The notes below the pieces were generated by a model. The model was not told the DNA's origin and ran no database searches. It saw only the letters and a program-made list of their open reading frames with translations. A stretch of 64,000 bases of DNA from Schlesneria paludicola DSM 18645. GTDB lineage: Bacteria; Planctomycetota; Planctomycetia; Planctomycetales; Planctomycetaceae. The position numbers were made by a program, and so were the translations under genes. Below, piece by piece: positions 22,308 to 32,152 of the stretch (positions are counted from its first letter, which is position 1; each line of letters opens with the position of its first letter). The stretch is from assembly GCF_000255655.1 (NCBI RefSeq), contig NZ_JH636436.1, positions 842,985 to 906,984 on the forward strand. The letters run 5' to 3'.

Positions 22308-23633
22308 GTGGTTCGATCCCGCATAATGCTCTTCTGTTGCCTGGTTGCGTTCGGTAACGTCGATTTCGTCAGGGCCCAGTACGGCGCTCAGATGACAAGC
22401 GTTGGGGCCATCAATCGATCGATGGGAGGCACATCGACGGCGGCTCCACTCGATACTCTGGGGGCGTTCCTTTGGAACCCGGCCACCATTACGGCCCTGC
22501 CCAATTCGGCGGATATGTCCGTCGAATTGATGTTGCCACATTCGAAGCTGTCGTCATCGGTTGCTCCAGGGGCGTTCGGTCCGGGAACGCCACCAATTGG
22601 TTTTTCGGGCTCGGACAACAGCAACAGCGGCGTTTTTCCGCTGCCCAATTTGGGGCTCGTCTACCAACCCGAGGGTGTGTTGGATTACGCGGGACATGAA
22701 ATGCCGGTCTCGTTCGGACTCGGCGTTTTGACGGTTGGTGGATTTGGCAGCAATTTTCCCGGCAGCAACTCGAATCCGATTCTGATGCAGCCGCCGCTCG
22801 GAGTGGGGCCGATTTTCGCCCAGTACGTTCTCACGCAGATTGTGCCGACCGTTGCACTTCAAGTGACCGAGAAGCTGTCGGTTGGAATCTCGCCAATGAT
22901 CGATTTGGCCAATCTGAGTGTCGATCCCGGAATTCTTTCGGCTCCTGATCCATCGGGAGGCGGTGCGGTTTACCCTCCCGCCACGCATGGAACGTATCAA
23001 TGGGGAGCCGGGGTTCAAGGGGGTGTTTACTACAAAACAGACAACTGCTGGCAGTTTGGTGCGTCGCTGAAAAGCCCCCAATGGTTCAACGCGTTTCAGT
23101 TCAACTCGCGCGATCCCGCAGGTGCACCTCGTGACATCAAAGCACTCGTCAATGCACCGATGATTGCCTCGGTCGGTACCGCCTACACCGGCTTTGAACG
23201 GTGGTTGCTGGCTCTCGACCTGCGTTACCTTGACTATGCGAATACCGCTCCGTTTGCCGCATCGGGAGTATCGCCAAATGGTGCGGTCAATGGATTGGGG
23301 TGGAACAGCATTTTTGCCGTTTCAACCGGGGCACAGTACCAGCTTTCTGAGATGTTCTCCTTGCGGGGCGGCTATTCGTTCAATACGAACCCGATCAGCA
23401 ACGACAATACGTTCGTCAACGTGGCGACGCCGCTCGATATCCAACACGGCATCTACTTCGGTGGCTCGGCGAACGTGACTCCGCGTCTCAAGATCTCGTT
23501 GGCTTACGCACACTTCTTCGCGAATACGATCAGCGGCGCCTGGGTCAGTCCACTCGGTCCGATCCCTGGAACCAATGTCACCGCGACCAGTTCCGCAGAC
23601 TCCGTCATTGCGAGCGCCAGCTTCCTGTTCTGA
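22308..23633 (+). CDS. OmpP1/FadL-family outer-membrane transport protein
   Basis: A 441-residue outer-membrane beta-barrel of the FadL/TodX group, which lets hydrophobic compounds such as long-chain fatty acids cross the outer membrane. Residues 1-24 are a signal peptide ending VRA-Q. The N-terminal plug segment GAINRSMGGTSTAAP and the asparagine-proline motif in FLWNPATI match the family, the middle shows amphipathic beta strands, and the protein ends in a Phe (ASFLF), the normal barrel-insertion signature. The GTG start at 22308 is preferred because GGAAAGGG lies 8 nt upstream; ATG 22326 is the alternative. It precedes the RND operon by 293 bp and may supply or remove the same hydrophobic compounds, but the palindrome between them argues against simple read-through. 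Confidence 0.88.
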   Translation: MVRSRIMLFCCLVAFGNVDFVRAQYGAQMTSVGAINRSMGGTSTAAPLDTLGAFLWNPATITALPNSADMSVELMLPHSKLSSSVAPGAFGPGTPPIGFSGSDNSNSGVFPLPNLGLVYQPEGVLDYAGHEMPVSFGLGVLTVGGFGSNFPGSNSNPILMQPPLGVGPIFAQYVLTQIVPTVALQVTEKLSVGISPMIDLANLSVDPGILSAPDPSGGGAVYPPATHGTYQWGAGVQGGVYYKTDNCWQFGASLKSPQWFNAFQFNSRDPAGAPRDIKALVNAPMIASVGTAYTGFERWLLALDLRYLDYANTAPFAASGVSPNGAVNGLGWNSIFAVSTGAQYQLSEMFSLRGGYSFNTNPISNDNTFVNVATPLDIQHGIYFGGSANVTPRLKISLAYAHFFANTISGAWVSPLGPIPGTNVTATSSADSVIASASFLF

Positions 23634-23849
23634 TCGATTGGCGCATGCGACGTCACGATGATTTTTATTGCACGTTGCGCCTTCGTCTGACCGCGTCTCG
23701 CAGAGAATCGCGGCTTTCGTCTGCTTTCCAATCGGTGTTTCGATGGATCCTGATCTCTGATTCGCAAATTCTGTGGATCGAGCGATCCAATCCCGCCAGT
23801 CAAAGTACGTCCGACAGCGAGTTTCTGCGACGGCTCAGATCCCTTCATC

Positions 23850-23903
23850 TTCGCCATGCTATCACTGTGGCGATTGCAATCGCCACAGTGATAGCATGGC
23901 GAA
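23850..23903. repeat. 54-bp perfect palindrome upstream of the RND pump gene
   Basis: The 27 bases 23850-23876 are exactly complementary to 23877-23903 with no spacer; the centre is CGATTG|CAATCG. It ends 23 nt before the pump start codon. There is no T run after it, so it is not a normal terminator. In RNA it would fold into a very stable hairpin (effective loop at the centre) in the pump leader. In DNA it could extrude a cruciform or be bound by a dimeric regulator. The sequence codes for the same peptide (HAITVAIAIATVIAW) on both strands, as a consequence of the symmetry. Confidence 0.95.
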
Positions 23904-23926
23904 TCCGAGCCACGTGAGTAACTGCC

Positions 23927-26900
23927 ATGAATCCGATCAATTTCGCTCTCCGACGTCCCAAGACGGTGACCGTGGCATTGATCACGATCGTATTGATCGG
24001 CCTGAGCGTCATTCGGCCCAAGTCGATCGATTCCTGGTTGTCGCAGCAGGGGATTGACCTGCCACTCAAGCGAATGGCTGTCGACGTCTTTCCCGCGTTG
24101 AATCTGCCCGTCATCTATGTTTGCCAGCCGTATGGCGGGATGGACCCGGCGCAGATGGAAGGGTTGCTCACGAACTATTACGAGTACCACTTCCTCTACA
24201 TCAATGGAATTCATCACGTCGAAAGTCGCAACATCCAGGGCATGGCTCTGATGAAGCTGATTTTCCATCCCGGTACGAATATGGCACAGGCGATGGCCGA
24301 AACCATCAACTATGTGAACCGCTCACGTGCGTTCATGCCGCCCGGAACCGTGCCGCCGTTTGTAATGCGATTTGACACTGGAAGCGTACCCGTGGGATAT
24401 CTCGTCTTGTCGAGCGGTACCAAGACGATTGCCGAGATTCAGGATCAGGCCTTGTTCAAAGTCCGGCCAATGTTCTCGTCATTGCCTGGAGTTTCCGCAC
24501 CGCCACCGTTCGGGGGATCGGCACGGACGATTGTGATCCGAGCGAATCCGGATCGACTGCGTGCTTATGGATTGTCGCCCGATGACGTCATTGGTGCATT
24601 GACGAACGGAAATGCAATCAGTCCTTCCGGCAACCTGCATCTCGGCGATTTCTATCCAACCGTTCCCACGAACGGGATGGTCCGCGATATTCGTGAACTG
24701 GGGCAAATTCCCCTGAAGACCGGGGATCACACGGTTTACCTGCGCGACATCGGTTCGATCGAAGACGCCGCTGATATCAGTACCGGCTATGCCTTGGTGA
24801 ATGGCCGACGTGCCGTTTACATCCTCGCCACGAAGCGAGCTGATGCGTCAACGATGAGCGTTATTGATGAGATCAAACGCGCCTTGCCCAAGATGCAGAA
24901 AGAGCTGCCCGAGGACATCAAAGTCTCGTTTGAGTTTGATCAGTCGCCCTATGTCACGCGCGCCATTCAAAGTTTGGCGACAGAAGGAACGCTCGGGGCT
25001 CTCTTGACGGGATTGATGGTATTGATCTTTCTTCGTGACTGGCGAAGCGCTCTCGTCGTTGTGCTGAACATTCCGCTGGCAATTCTGGCGGCGATCGTGG
25101 GGTTGTGGATGACCGGTCAGACGGTGAATCTCATGACCCTCGGTGGTTTGGCTTTGGCCGTTGGAATTCTCGTCGATGAGGCGACGGTCGAGATGGAAAA
25201 TATTCATTCCCAACTTGGGGCGACACGTTCCGTGGCACTCGCCGTTTGGCGAGGCAATTCACAAACCGCGGTGCCGCGATTGCTGGCCATGTTGTCGATC
25301 TTGGCGGTGTTCGTGCCCACGTTCTTCATGGTCGGAGCCCCGCGCGAACTATTTGCTCCGCTGGCTCTCGCCGTCGGTTTCTCGATGATCGCCTCCTATC
25401 TTCTTTCGAGTACCTTTGTGCCGATCATGTCCGTCTGGTTGTTGAGGTCGCATCCCGAGATTGGGGCCAGTGAACATGAAACGCAGGAATCGCGCATCGT
25501 CAGAAGGTACCGGAGCCTGATCGAAGCGGTGGTGGCATTCCGGTGGCTGGTTGTCCCGGCATATCTGCTGGTCTGTGGAGTCGCACTCTGGCTGATTGGT
25601 CCGTGTATGGGAGTCGAGATCTTCCCCACGATCGACGCAGGAGAGTTTCGGCTGCGCGTCCGGGCACCGGATGGCACGCATATTGACCAGACGGAACAAA
25701 TCACGTTGCGTGTTCTGGAAATCGTGCGAAAGACAATCGGGGCCGAGAACGTCGACCTGACGCTGGGCTACGTCGGAACGGTGCCCGCTTCCTTTCCGAT
25801 CAATGCGGTCTACCAATTCTCGCGTGGACCCGAAGAAGCGATCCTGCGGATTGCACTCAAGCACAATCGGATTCGTACAGAACCCATGAAAGACGCGTTG
25901 CGGGTGGCGCTCAAACAGGCGTTGCCAGACGTCCGGTTCTCGTTTGAGCCGGCCGACATTGTCAGTGAAGTGATGAGCTTTGGTTCGCCAACCCCGATTG
26001 AAATTGCCATTCGCGGCGGCTCGCTCGCCGAAAATCGCGACTTTGCCACGACCGTTCAGGCCGCACTCGCCGAGATTCCGGAACTGCGCGATATCCAGAT
26101 TGCCCAGGCGTTGGACTATCCCACCGTCGATGTCAAAATCGACCGCGAGAAGGCCGGACGTGCAGGAGCCAACATGACCCAGATTGGACGATCGGTCGTC
26201 GCCGCCACGTCGTCCAGCCGATTCGTTGTCCCCAATTATTGGCCTGATCCGAAGACAGGGATTGGATACCAGGTACAGGTTGAGATTCCCCAAAAAGCGA
26301 TGAAGACCCTCGACGATCTCGGAACGGTTCCTGTCTTGAATCACCCCACAAATGCCCTGTTGCTACGGGACGTTGCGCAGCTCAGCCAGGGTTCTGCTCC
26401 CGGAGAATTTGACCGCTACAACATGAAACGTGAACTGTCATTGACTGCGAACATCGCGGACGCGGATTTGGGACGCGTTTCGCCGAAGATCGTGAGCTGT
26501 CTCGACCGTCTCGTACGTGAAGACAACGCGGCCAAGGACAGGCTGCAGCAGTCGGGAGCAAAACCAGGACGCGTGAGCTACGAGCTGCGCGGACAGATTC
26601 CTCCATTGCGTCAGATGCTCAGTGGGCTTGGGGTGGGGCTGGTCCTTTCATTGCTGGCGATTTTCCTCTTGCTGTCGGCCAATTTTCAGTCCTTTCGCTT
26701 GTCATTCGTCGCCATCTCGTCCACGCCTGCCGTTCTCTGCGGTGTCGCTGTGACACTGTGGCTGACGGGTTCAACTCTGAACATCCAATCGTTCATTGGA
26801 ACGATCATGGGACTGGGTGTCGCGATGGCCAATGCCATTCTGGTCGTCAGTTTTTCCGAACAGCGTCGATGTGAGGGGCAATCCGCGATGGAGGCCGCTT

Positions 26901-27187
26901 CGCACGGTGCCGCGGCTCGCTTGCGGCCGATCGTCATGACCAGTTGCGCCATGCTTGCGGGAATGCTGCCGATGGCGCTGGGGTTTGGTGAAGCGGGTCA
27001 GCAAACCGCGCCGCTTGGTCGAGCCGTGATGGGGGGGCTCGCGGCCGCAACTTTGGTCACACTCTTTGTTTTGCCCGCCGTCTTCGCAGTCGTCCAGGCG
27101 CGTCGTTCGGTGTCGTCGGTTTCACTGCATCCGTTTGACTCATCCAGTTCCCAATTCCAGAACGAGCAAGCCGCTCCCCCAACGTGA
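23927..27187 (+). CDS. RND efflux pump, inner-membrane permease
   Basis: A 1086-residue resistance-nodulation-division transporter driven by the proton gradient; it forms the inner-membrane part of a tripartite exporter. The first helix begins near residue 14; a large periplasmic loop follows, then transmembrane blocks at about 345-545 and 880-1065, the usual twofold layout. In TM4 the acidic relay residues are Asp417-Glu418 (ILVDEATVEMEN). At the TM10 position where AcrB has the essential Lys (KNAIL), this protein has Ala968 (MANAIL), so the proton relay must differ. The sequence resembles the HAE1/CusA-like pumps of environmental bacteria. The adaptor gene starts 9 bp downstream, so they share a transcript. 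Substrate not deducible. Confidence 0.95.
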   Translation: MNPINFALRRPKTVTVALITIVLIGLSVIRPKSIDSWLSQQGIDLPLKRMAVDVFPALNLPVIYVCQPYGGMDPAQMEGLLTNYYEYHFLYINGIHHVESRNIQGMALMKLIFHPGTNMAQAMAETINYVNRSRAFMPPGTVPPFVMRFDTGSVPVGYLVLSSGTKTIAEIQDQALFKVRPMFSSLPGVSAPPPFGGSARTIVIRANPDRLRAYGLSPDDVIGALTNGNAISPSGNLHLGDFYPTVPTNGMVRDIRELGQIPLKTGDHTVYLRDIGSIEDAADISTGYALVNGRRAVYILATKRADASTMSVIDEIKRALPKMQKELPEDIKVSFEFDQSPYVTRAIQSLATEGTLGALLTGLMVLIFLRDWRSALVVVLNIPLAILAAIVGLWMTGQTVNLMTLGGLALAVGILVDEATVEMENIHSQLGATRSVALAVWRGNSQTAVPRLLAMLSILAVFVPTFFMVGAPRELFAPLALAVGFSMIASYLLSSTFVPIMSVWLLRSHPEIGASEHETQESRIVRRYRSLIEAVVAFRWLVVPAYLLVCGVALWLIGPCMGVEIFPTIDAGEFRLRVRAPDGTHIDQTEQITLRVLEIVRKTIGAENVDLTLGYVGTVPASFPINAVYQFSRGPEEAILRIALKHNRIRTEPMKDALRVALKQALPDVRFSFEPADIVSEVMSFGSPTPIEIAIRGGSLAENRDFATTVQAALAEIPELRDIQIAQALDYPTVDVKIDREKAGRAGANMTQIGRSVVAATSSSRFVVPNYWPDPKTGIGYQVQVEIPQKAMKTLDDLGTVPVLNHPTNALLLRDVAQLSQGSAPGEFDRYNMKRELSLTANIADADLGRVSPKIVSCLDRLVREDNAAKDRLQQSGAKPGRVSYELRGQIPPLRQMLSGLGVGLVLSLLAIFLLLSANFQSFRLSFVAISSTPAVLCGVAVTLWLTGSTLNIQSFIGTIMGLGVAMANAILVVSFSEQRRCEGQSAMEAASHGAAARLRPIVMTSCAMLAGMLPMALGFGEAGQQTAPLGRAVMGGLAAATLVTLFVLPAVFAVVQARRSVSSVSLHPFDSSSSQFQNEQAAPPT

Positions 27188-27196
27188 CGGTACATC

Positions 27197-28555
27197 ATGA
27201 TCTTGATCAGGAAGAGTCTTGTTGTTTTCGGCTGCTCCAGCTTGGGACTTCTGCTGAGTGGTTGTTCGGAATCGCATCCGGATGCGACGGGTAAACTGGC
27301 GGCCATGGAACTGCCCAAGGTGGCTACCGTCAAACCGCAACGAAAGACCCTCATTCAAAAGACGGCTCAACCAGGACACATTGATGCGTTTCATGCGACG
27401 CCCATGTTTGCCAAGGTTGGTGGGTATGTCGAGCAGTTCTATGTCGATATCGGAGATTCGATTCAAGGACCGAAATTCGACGAATCGGGACGCGTTACTG
27501 AACCGGGCCAACTAATGGCATTGTTGGAGGCACCCGAGCTCAAGGAAGAGCTTCAGCAAAAAAATGCGATCGTGGCTCAAGGCCTGGCCGAGGTCGAGCA
27601 GTCCGAGGCGGCTGTCAAAGTCGCACGATCTCTTGAAGCTTCTGCGATGTCCATAATCGAAGAACGACATGCCGGACAGCGGCGAGCCAAGGCGAATGTG
27701 GAACGATGGAAGTCCGAATTCGATCGCGTACGTGATCTCGCGGAAAAAAAAGCCGTCACGCAGAAACTCGCAGATGAGTCCGATCAGCAATACAAATCCG
27801 CCGAGGCTTCGCTTGCCGAAGAAAATGCAAAGCTACGATCTGCGGAAGCGAAGTATCAGGAAGTGGTCGTCGCGATTCAGAAGGCTCAGGCAGATGTCAA
27901 AACAGCGATGGCCCGTGTGGACGTCGCGAAATCCGATCGGGACCGCGTCGCGGCCCTCTGCCGATATCTGGAAATTCGCGCCCCTTACACTGGCGTTGTG
28001 ACGACTCGGGACATCGATCAAGGTGTTTTGATTCTCGCCGCCCGCAGTGCGAATGAACTTCCCTTGTTTACGGTCATGCAGGCCGACAAAGTCAGGATCT
28101 TCGTCGATGTGCCCGAGTCCGATGCGGTGCTGGTTGAACTCGGGCAACCTGTTTCAGTTAAGGTACCGGCGATGGGGGCCAAAGCGTTCGCAGGAACGGT
28201 CGCGCGGACCGGCTGGGCATTGCAGGCTGGCACCCGCACTCTCAACTGTGAGATCGACATTGCCAACCCAGACGGCGTGCTGCGGCCGGGAATGTATACC
28301 CACGTGGAACTGATCGTGGCCCAGCGCGAGAACGCGCTGTCGATTCCCAAATCGGCGATCGTCGTCGCCGACGGGCAGTCGGTTTGTTTCACGGTTTCAG
28401 CAGACGGCGTCGTCGAACGCCGGCCCGTTCAGTTAGGGATTCGCACGGACACGGATGTGGAAGTCGTCTCGGGCTTGGACGAGGCTGAGGCCGTAATCTC
28501 AACCAATGTGTCCGCGTTTCGCGAAGGTCAAAAAGTGACACCGCCAACGAACTAA
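27197..28555 (+). CDS. RND efflux periplasmic adaptor (membrane fusion lipoprotein)
   Basis: A 452-residue HlyD/AcrA-type adaptor bridging the pump and outer-membrane channel. A lipoprotein signal peptide ends in LLSGC with Cys23. Next come a lipoyl half-motif (about 75-115), a long coiled-coil hairpin (about 120-245, rich in Ala, Glu, Lys and Gln), the second lipoyl half (EIRAPYTGVVTTRDIDQG), a beta-barrel domain (FVDVPESDAVLVELG) and a membrane-proximal domain with PKSAIVV and VVSGLDEAE. The order and length are typical. The gene begins 9 bp after the pump gene; a 296-bp spacer follows before the TolC-like gene. Confidence 0.95.
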   Translation: MILIRKSLVVFGCSSLGLLLSGCSESHPDATGKLAAMELPKVATVKPQRKTLIQKTAQPGHIDAFHATPMFAKVGGYVEQFYVDIGDSIQGPKFDESGRVTEPGQLMALLEAPELKEELQQKNAIVAQGLAEVEQSEAAVKVARSLEASAMSIIEERHAGQRRAKANVERWKSEFDRVRDLAEKKAVTQKLADESDQQYKSAEASLAEENAKLRSAEAKYQEVVVAIQKAQADVKTAMARVDVAKSDRDRVAALCRYLEIRAPYTGVVTTRDIDQGVLILAARSANELPLFTVMQADKVRIFVDVPESDAVLVELGQPVSVKVPAMGAKAFAGTVARTGWALQAGTRTLNCEIDIANPDGVLRPGMYTHVELIVAQRENALSIPKSAIVVADGQSVCFTVSADGVVERRPVQLGIRTDTDVEVVSGLDEAEAVISTNVSAFREGQKVTPPTN

Positions 28556-28851
28556 TTCGCTGATCGCGATTTTGCGTCGTCGTGTACGGCGGCTTCTGGA
28601 TGTCGGGGCCTTCGATTGTTGCAGTCCGGCGGACGTCGCGAGCACACTTGCCACGAGGAATGCGTTTGGGGGAGTCTGCCGGTTGTGTCGGATAGTGCGG
28701 CTTCACATGTACGAGTCTGAGCCGGTCGTGACAGTCGTGCCGAGGCTACCGCTATTTGCTGCTCTGTTCAGAATCGTTGTGTCGATTTTACGAGTGCACA
28801 ACATGAGTCTGCTGAATCCTTTCAGTCACTCATCAGGCGGAAAGGCCATGG

Positions 28852-30462
28852 ATGGTCCCCCACTCGCGACGAATTGCCCTCGCACGGATCGGATTCGTGC
28901 TCTTGCTGCTGTTACCGGCGAGCGGGTGCAGATCGTCGAAGCTTTCCGTTGCCACAGTTCGAAACATCAAGCCAGATGGTGTTCGATCTTCGAAACCTGC
29001 AGCGACGCGTTCCCGAGATGATGCCGCAACAGACCCCGTGAATCACACCGCGGGCGAAGACGAAGTGTCGATTCAACTCACCGCGGCGGAAGAGACTCTT
29101 CCGTCACCAGTCCAGGGCGATCCGGCTAGTGTACGTTCCGGCGTTGCGACGGTGACGGACGCGAATCCTGCACACGAGGATACGCAATCGATTGATCTGA
29201 CGACCGCGTTACTGCTCACCAGTGGTGGCAATCCTCAAGTCGGTTTCGCCCACGCACGAATTGAAGAGGCGCGGGCACAAGTTCAAAAAGCGGAAGTGCT
29301 TTGGCTGCCCTCGATTCGTATGGGAGCGAACTACAATCAGCATGAAGGCAATATTCAGGATGTGGCCGGCAATATCATCAACACCACACGCGGTTCGTTC
29401 TTCACCGGTTTTGGTGCAAATGCGGTAGGGGCCGGGTCACCTACAATTCCCGGGCTGCTGGCGCAGTTTCACTTGGCAGATGCCGTCTTTCAGCCTCGAA
29501 TCGCGCAGCAAACCGCGTCGGCCCGCAATGCCGGGGCGCAGGCCGCAACGAACGACGCGCTCTTGCAAACGGCACTCGCCTATCTGACCCTACTTCGATC
29601 CGCGCAAGAACTGGCGGTCGCGATTGATATCGAACAGAAGGCAAAAGAACTGGAGCGAGTGACCGGAGAGTTTGCTCATACCGGTCAAGGTTTGGCTTCA
29701 GATCACGATCGCGCGCGCACCGAACTCGCCCTTCGAACGAACGACGTTCGCCGCGCGGAAGAAGCGGTGGGAGTCGCGTCGGCTCGCCTTGCCGAGCAGA
29801 TTCGCTGGGATTCGTCGCGCCGGCTTGTACCTCTCGAATCCCAGTTGATTCCCCTCGAACTGGTCCATATTGGAGAACGTCCCCAGGCACTGGTGGCGAT
29901 GGCGCTCACGCAGCGTCCTGAAGTTGCCGAAAGTCGCCATCTCGTCTGCGAAGCCGTTGAACGACTTCAGCGCGAACGATACGCGCCCCTGATTCCCAGC
30001 GTCCTGCTCGGTGTCAGCTATGGCGGCCTGGGGGGCGGCCTGGGGGGTAACTTGACGAACTTCAATAGTCGCGTTGATGCCGACGCGATTGCGTACTGGG
30101 AAATTCGTCAACTGGGACTGGGCGACCAGGCCGCGCGTCGCGAGGCCGATTCACGGATCCAACAGTCAAAGTTTCGGGAAATCGCCCTGCTTGACCGCGT
30201 CGCGCGTGAAGTGGTCGAGGCGCATGTCCAGGTGACGTCGCGCGCACAACAAATCACGACCGGTCAAGTTGCTGTTGAAGCGGCCGAAGACTCTTTCTCA
30301 CGCAACTGGGAACGCATTCAAAACGGCCAGGGCCTTCCCGTTGAGGTGTTGCAATCGATCCAAGCTCTTGCGGTCGCGCGTCGAGAATACGTTCGCGTCG
30401 TGGCCGACTACAACACCGCTCAGTTCACACTTCATCGATCACTCGGTTGGCCGATTCAGTAG
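28852..30462 (+). CDS. TolC-family outer-membrane efflux lipoprotein
   Basis: A 536-residue outer-membrane channel protein of the OEP/TolC family. The signal peptide ends in a lipobox (LPASGC, Cys26). A polar linker (27-105) precedes the paired alpha-helical-barrel repeats: the first repeat begins near DLTTALLLTSGGNPQVGFAH and the second near MALTQRPEVAESRHL, each with long helices rich in Ala, Gln and Arg. GGCGGAAAGG lies 7 nt before the start. It completes the tripartite exporter with the two preceding genes. The 296-bp gap upstream may carry its own promoter. The channel is convergent with the glycosidase-like gene, the stops being only 13 bp apart. Confidence 0.93.
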   Translation: MVPHSRRIALARIGFVLLLLLPASGCRSSKLSVATVRNIKPDGVRSSKPAATRSRDDAATDPVNHTAGEDEVSIQLTAAEETLPSPVQGDPASVRSGVATVTDANPAHEDTQSIDLTTALLLTSGGNPQVGFAHARIEEARAQVQKAEVLWLPSIRMGANYNQHEGNIQDVAGNIINTTRGSFFTGFGANAVGAGSPTIPGLLAQFHLADAVFQPRIAQQTASARNAGAQAATNDALLQTALAYLTLLRSAQELAVAIDIEQKAKELERVTGEFAHTGQGLASDHDRARTELALRTNDVRRAEEAVGVASARLAEQIRWDSSRRLVPLESQLIPLELVHIGERPQALVAMALTQRPEVAESRHLVCEAVERLQRERYAPLIPSVLLGVSYGGLGGGLGGNLTNFNSRVDADAIAYWEIRQLGLGDQAARREADSRIQQSKFREIALLDRVAREVVEAHVQVTSRAQQITTGQVAVEAAEDSFSRNWERIQNGQGLPVEVLQSIQALAVARREYVRVVADYNTAQFTLHRSLGWPIQ

Positions 30463-30475
30463 TTGCGAACTGAGG

Positions 30476-32152
30476 TCAATTCTGGAACTGGTACGAATAC
30501 AAGTCGGCATCGCGAAGTTCGAAACGCAGACGAATCGTTTGGCCGACGAGTGACGAGACGTCCGTCGATTCTTTCCAGGCGACGGGACGATCCAGCGTGT
30601 CGCCAAAAAGTTCTTCGCAGTCGTTGAGCGCAAAGCCGGACAGTGGCGCACCCAACTCATTCTGAAGCTCGACCCGAACGCTTCCGGCGGCTCCCGTCGC
30701 GAAGTTGAGCGAAAGTGTTTTACCGGTGAAGGTGATTGGTTTTGTCAGTAGTTCGCCGCCGCTCATTGGGGCCTGAGCTGAAACGAATCCATCCATCCGA
30801 AGTGTGTACCGACGGAGCAGGTCGCTGTTACCAGTCCAATAGCTTTCGACCGCAAACAGCGACAGTTCATTGGGGGCGCCTTCGAGTGTGCGCTGGGTTT
30901 CGATCAGGTGCCAACCGATCGACTGATGACCATAGTTCCAGGTTCCGTTGCGTTCGATCCCAGGCTTCAGAAAGCCTTCGTTCCAGCGTTTGAAGGTGAC
31001 TCCGTCGCGGCTGGCCATCAGCAGACCTTCGGTGATCGCTCGACCATAACGCTCGTTGGTCTTGGCACGCCACTCGCGGTTTTCGAGTTCGGGCAGGGCC
31101 CGCATTGAGGCCGACCACAGACGCGTTTTCTCGGGTCCGGCACTGGTTCGTGCTTCATGATCGGGGCCGTCTTTGTGACCGCGTTCGATGTACCGCAGCG
31201 GAAAACCGATCAAAAGATGGGGGGCACGGTGGTACGGTTTGACCTGACTCGTATACAGCTGCTCCGATGGGGAATCGACATACTGAAGATCTGCCTGGTC
31301 CGTCCAATGCAAGAAGTCCTTTGAAATTGCGGTCCGGATCGCGCGATGTCCTTGCGGATCCCAGAACTTTTCCTGATCGTAGCCACCCTTTGTGAAATAG
31401 CGCCAATAGATCCGGTAATGGCCTTTCGTCGCATCCCAGAATGCCACGTTCTGCGAATCGAACGCTCCATCGGTAATGATTGGTTGGTCGCTCATGGGTG
31501 ACCAGTGCAAGCCGTCGGGCGACTGAAATGCCAGCAGGCCTCGACGATGATCGGCGGGTAAGCGGTTGGCGGGGACGACCGCCTTGTAGCGCGCTTCGGG
31601 TGGTGCATCAGGGTTCTGATCCTTGAAGACCGCAGGTTCGCCCGGTTCAGACGTCGCACCGCCGACAGTCTGCCGGACCATGACGATGTTGTTTTTATTG
31701 TTGATTTTGCTGCCCTTAAAGATGTGCAATCCGAGAATCGGTTTCTCCCAATGGAGTCCATCTTTGCTTTCGGCATAACACAAGCACTGACCATGCGTGC
31801 TGGCATCCACTCCGTTGGGAGTGACGGCGAGATGCCCACCGGCGTAGTACATCCGGTATTTGTCTCCGTCCTGAAAGACACTGTGATAAATGCTGCCGCT
31901 GCCTTCCCATTCTGAATTGTGTTCGATGACAACGGCTTGAGGTACCGGGTGGTGCAGTCGCAGTTCCGCCTGACCCGAAAGTCGCTCAACGAGCGCGTTG
32001 TCGACGAACAGCTCGCGTCGGTTTCCAAGTTCGGTGGGTGAGGCCTCTTTGCCAGACTGAGCACCACCGGGAAGAACTGTTTTGCCCTCATCTGCCGCGA
32101 TCACAAGATGACAGATCCCAATCAACACGACGATTACGAAGTATCGAGTCAT
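30476..32152 (-). CDS. secreted five-bladed beta-propeller protein, glycosidase-like
   Basis: A 558-residue exported protein. The signal peptide is residues 1-18 (ending VIA-A). The body has repeated propeller-blade sequences of the GH32/43/68/130 type: MYYAG, CYAESKDGLHWEKP, LLAFQSPDGLHWSP, YRIYWRYF, and later LMASRDGVTFKRW. The C-terminal jelly-roll-like part (SLNFATGAAGSVRVELQ, LRFELRDADLYSYQF) is common to a planctomycete family of unknown specificity. The start at 32152 fits GGAAG 5 nt upstream; a long N-terminal extension to 32407 is not credible. Possible activity: cleavage or phosphorolysis of a glycoside; no catalytic acid could be assigned with confidence. Confidence 0.8.
   Translation of the reverse strand: MTRYFVIVVLIGICHLVIAADEGKTVLPGGAQSGKEASPTELGNRRELFVDNALVERLSGQAELRLHHPVPQAVVIEHNSEWEGSGSIYHSVFQDGDKYRMYYAGGHLAVTPNGVDASTHGQCLCYAESKDGLHWEKPILGLHIFKGSKINNKNNIVMVRQTVGGATSEPGEPAVFKDQNPDAPPEARYKAVVPANRLPADHRRGLLAFQSPDGLHWSPMSDQPIITDGAFDSQNVAFWDATKGHYRIYWRYFTKGGYDQEKFWDPQGHRAIRTAISKDFLHWTDQADLQYVDSPSEQLYTSQVKPYHRAPHLLIGFPLRYIERGHKDGPDHEARTSAGPEKTRLWSASMRALPELENREWRAKTNERYGRAITEGLLMASRDGVTFKRWNEGFLKPGIERNGTWNYGHQSIGWHLIETQRTLEGAPNELSLFAVESYWTGNSDLLRRYTLRMDGFVSAQAPMSGGELLTKPITFTGKTLSLNFATGAAGSVRVELQNELGAPLSGFALNDCEELFGDTLDRPVAWKESTDVSSLVGQTIRLRFELRDADLYSYQFQN

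Noticed and set aside
23850-23903. Terminator of the FadL-type gene
   Set aside because: The palindrome is over 200 bp past the stop, has no T run on the plus strand, and sits 23 nt from the next start.
23645-24057. Short proteins reading through the palindrome on both strands
   Set aside because: The shared peptide is a trivial result of the symmetry; there is no ribosome-binding site and one overlaps the pump gene.
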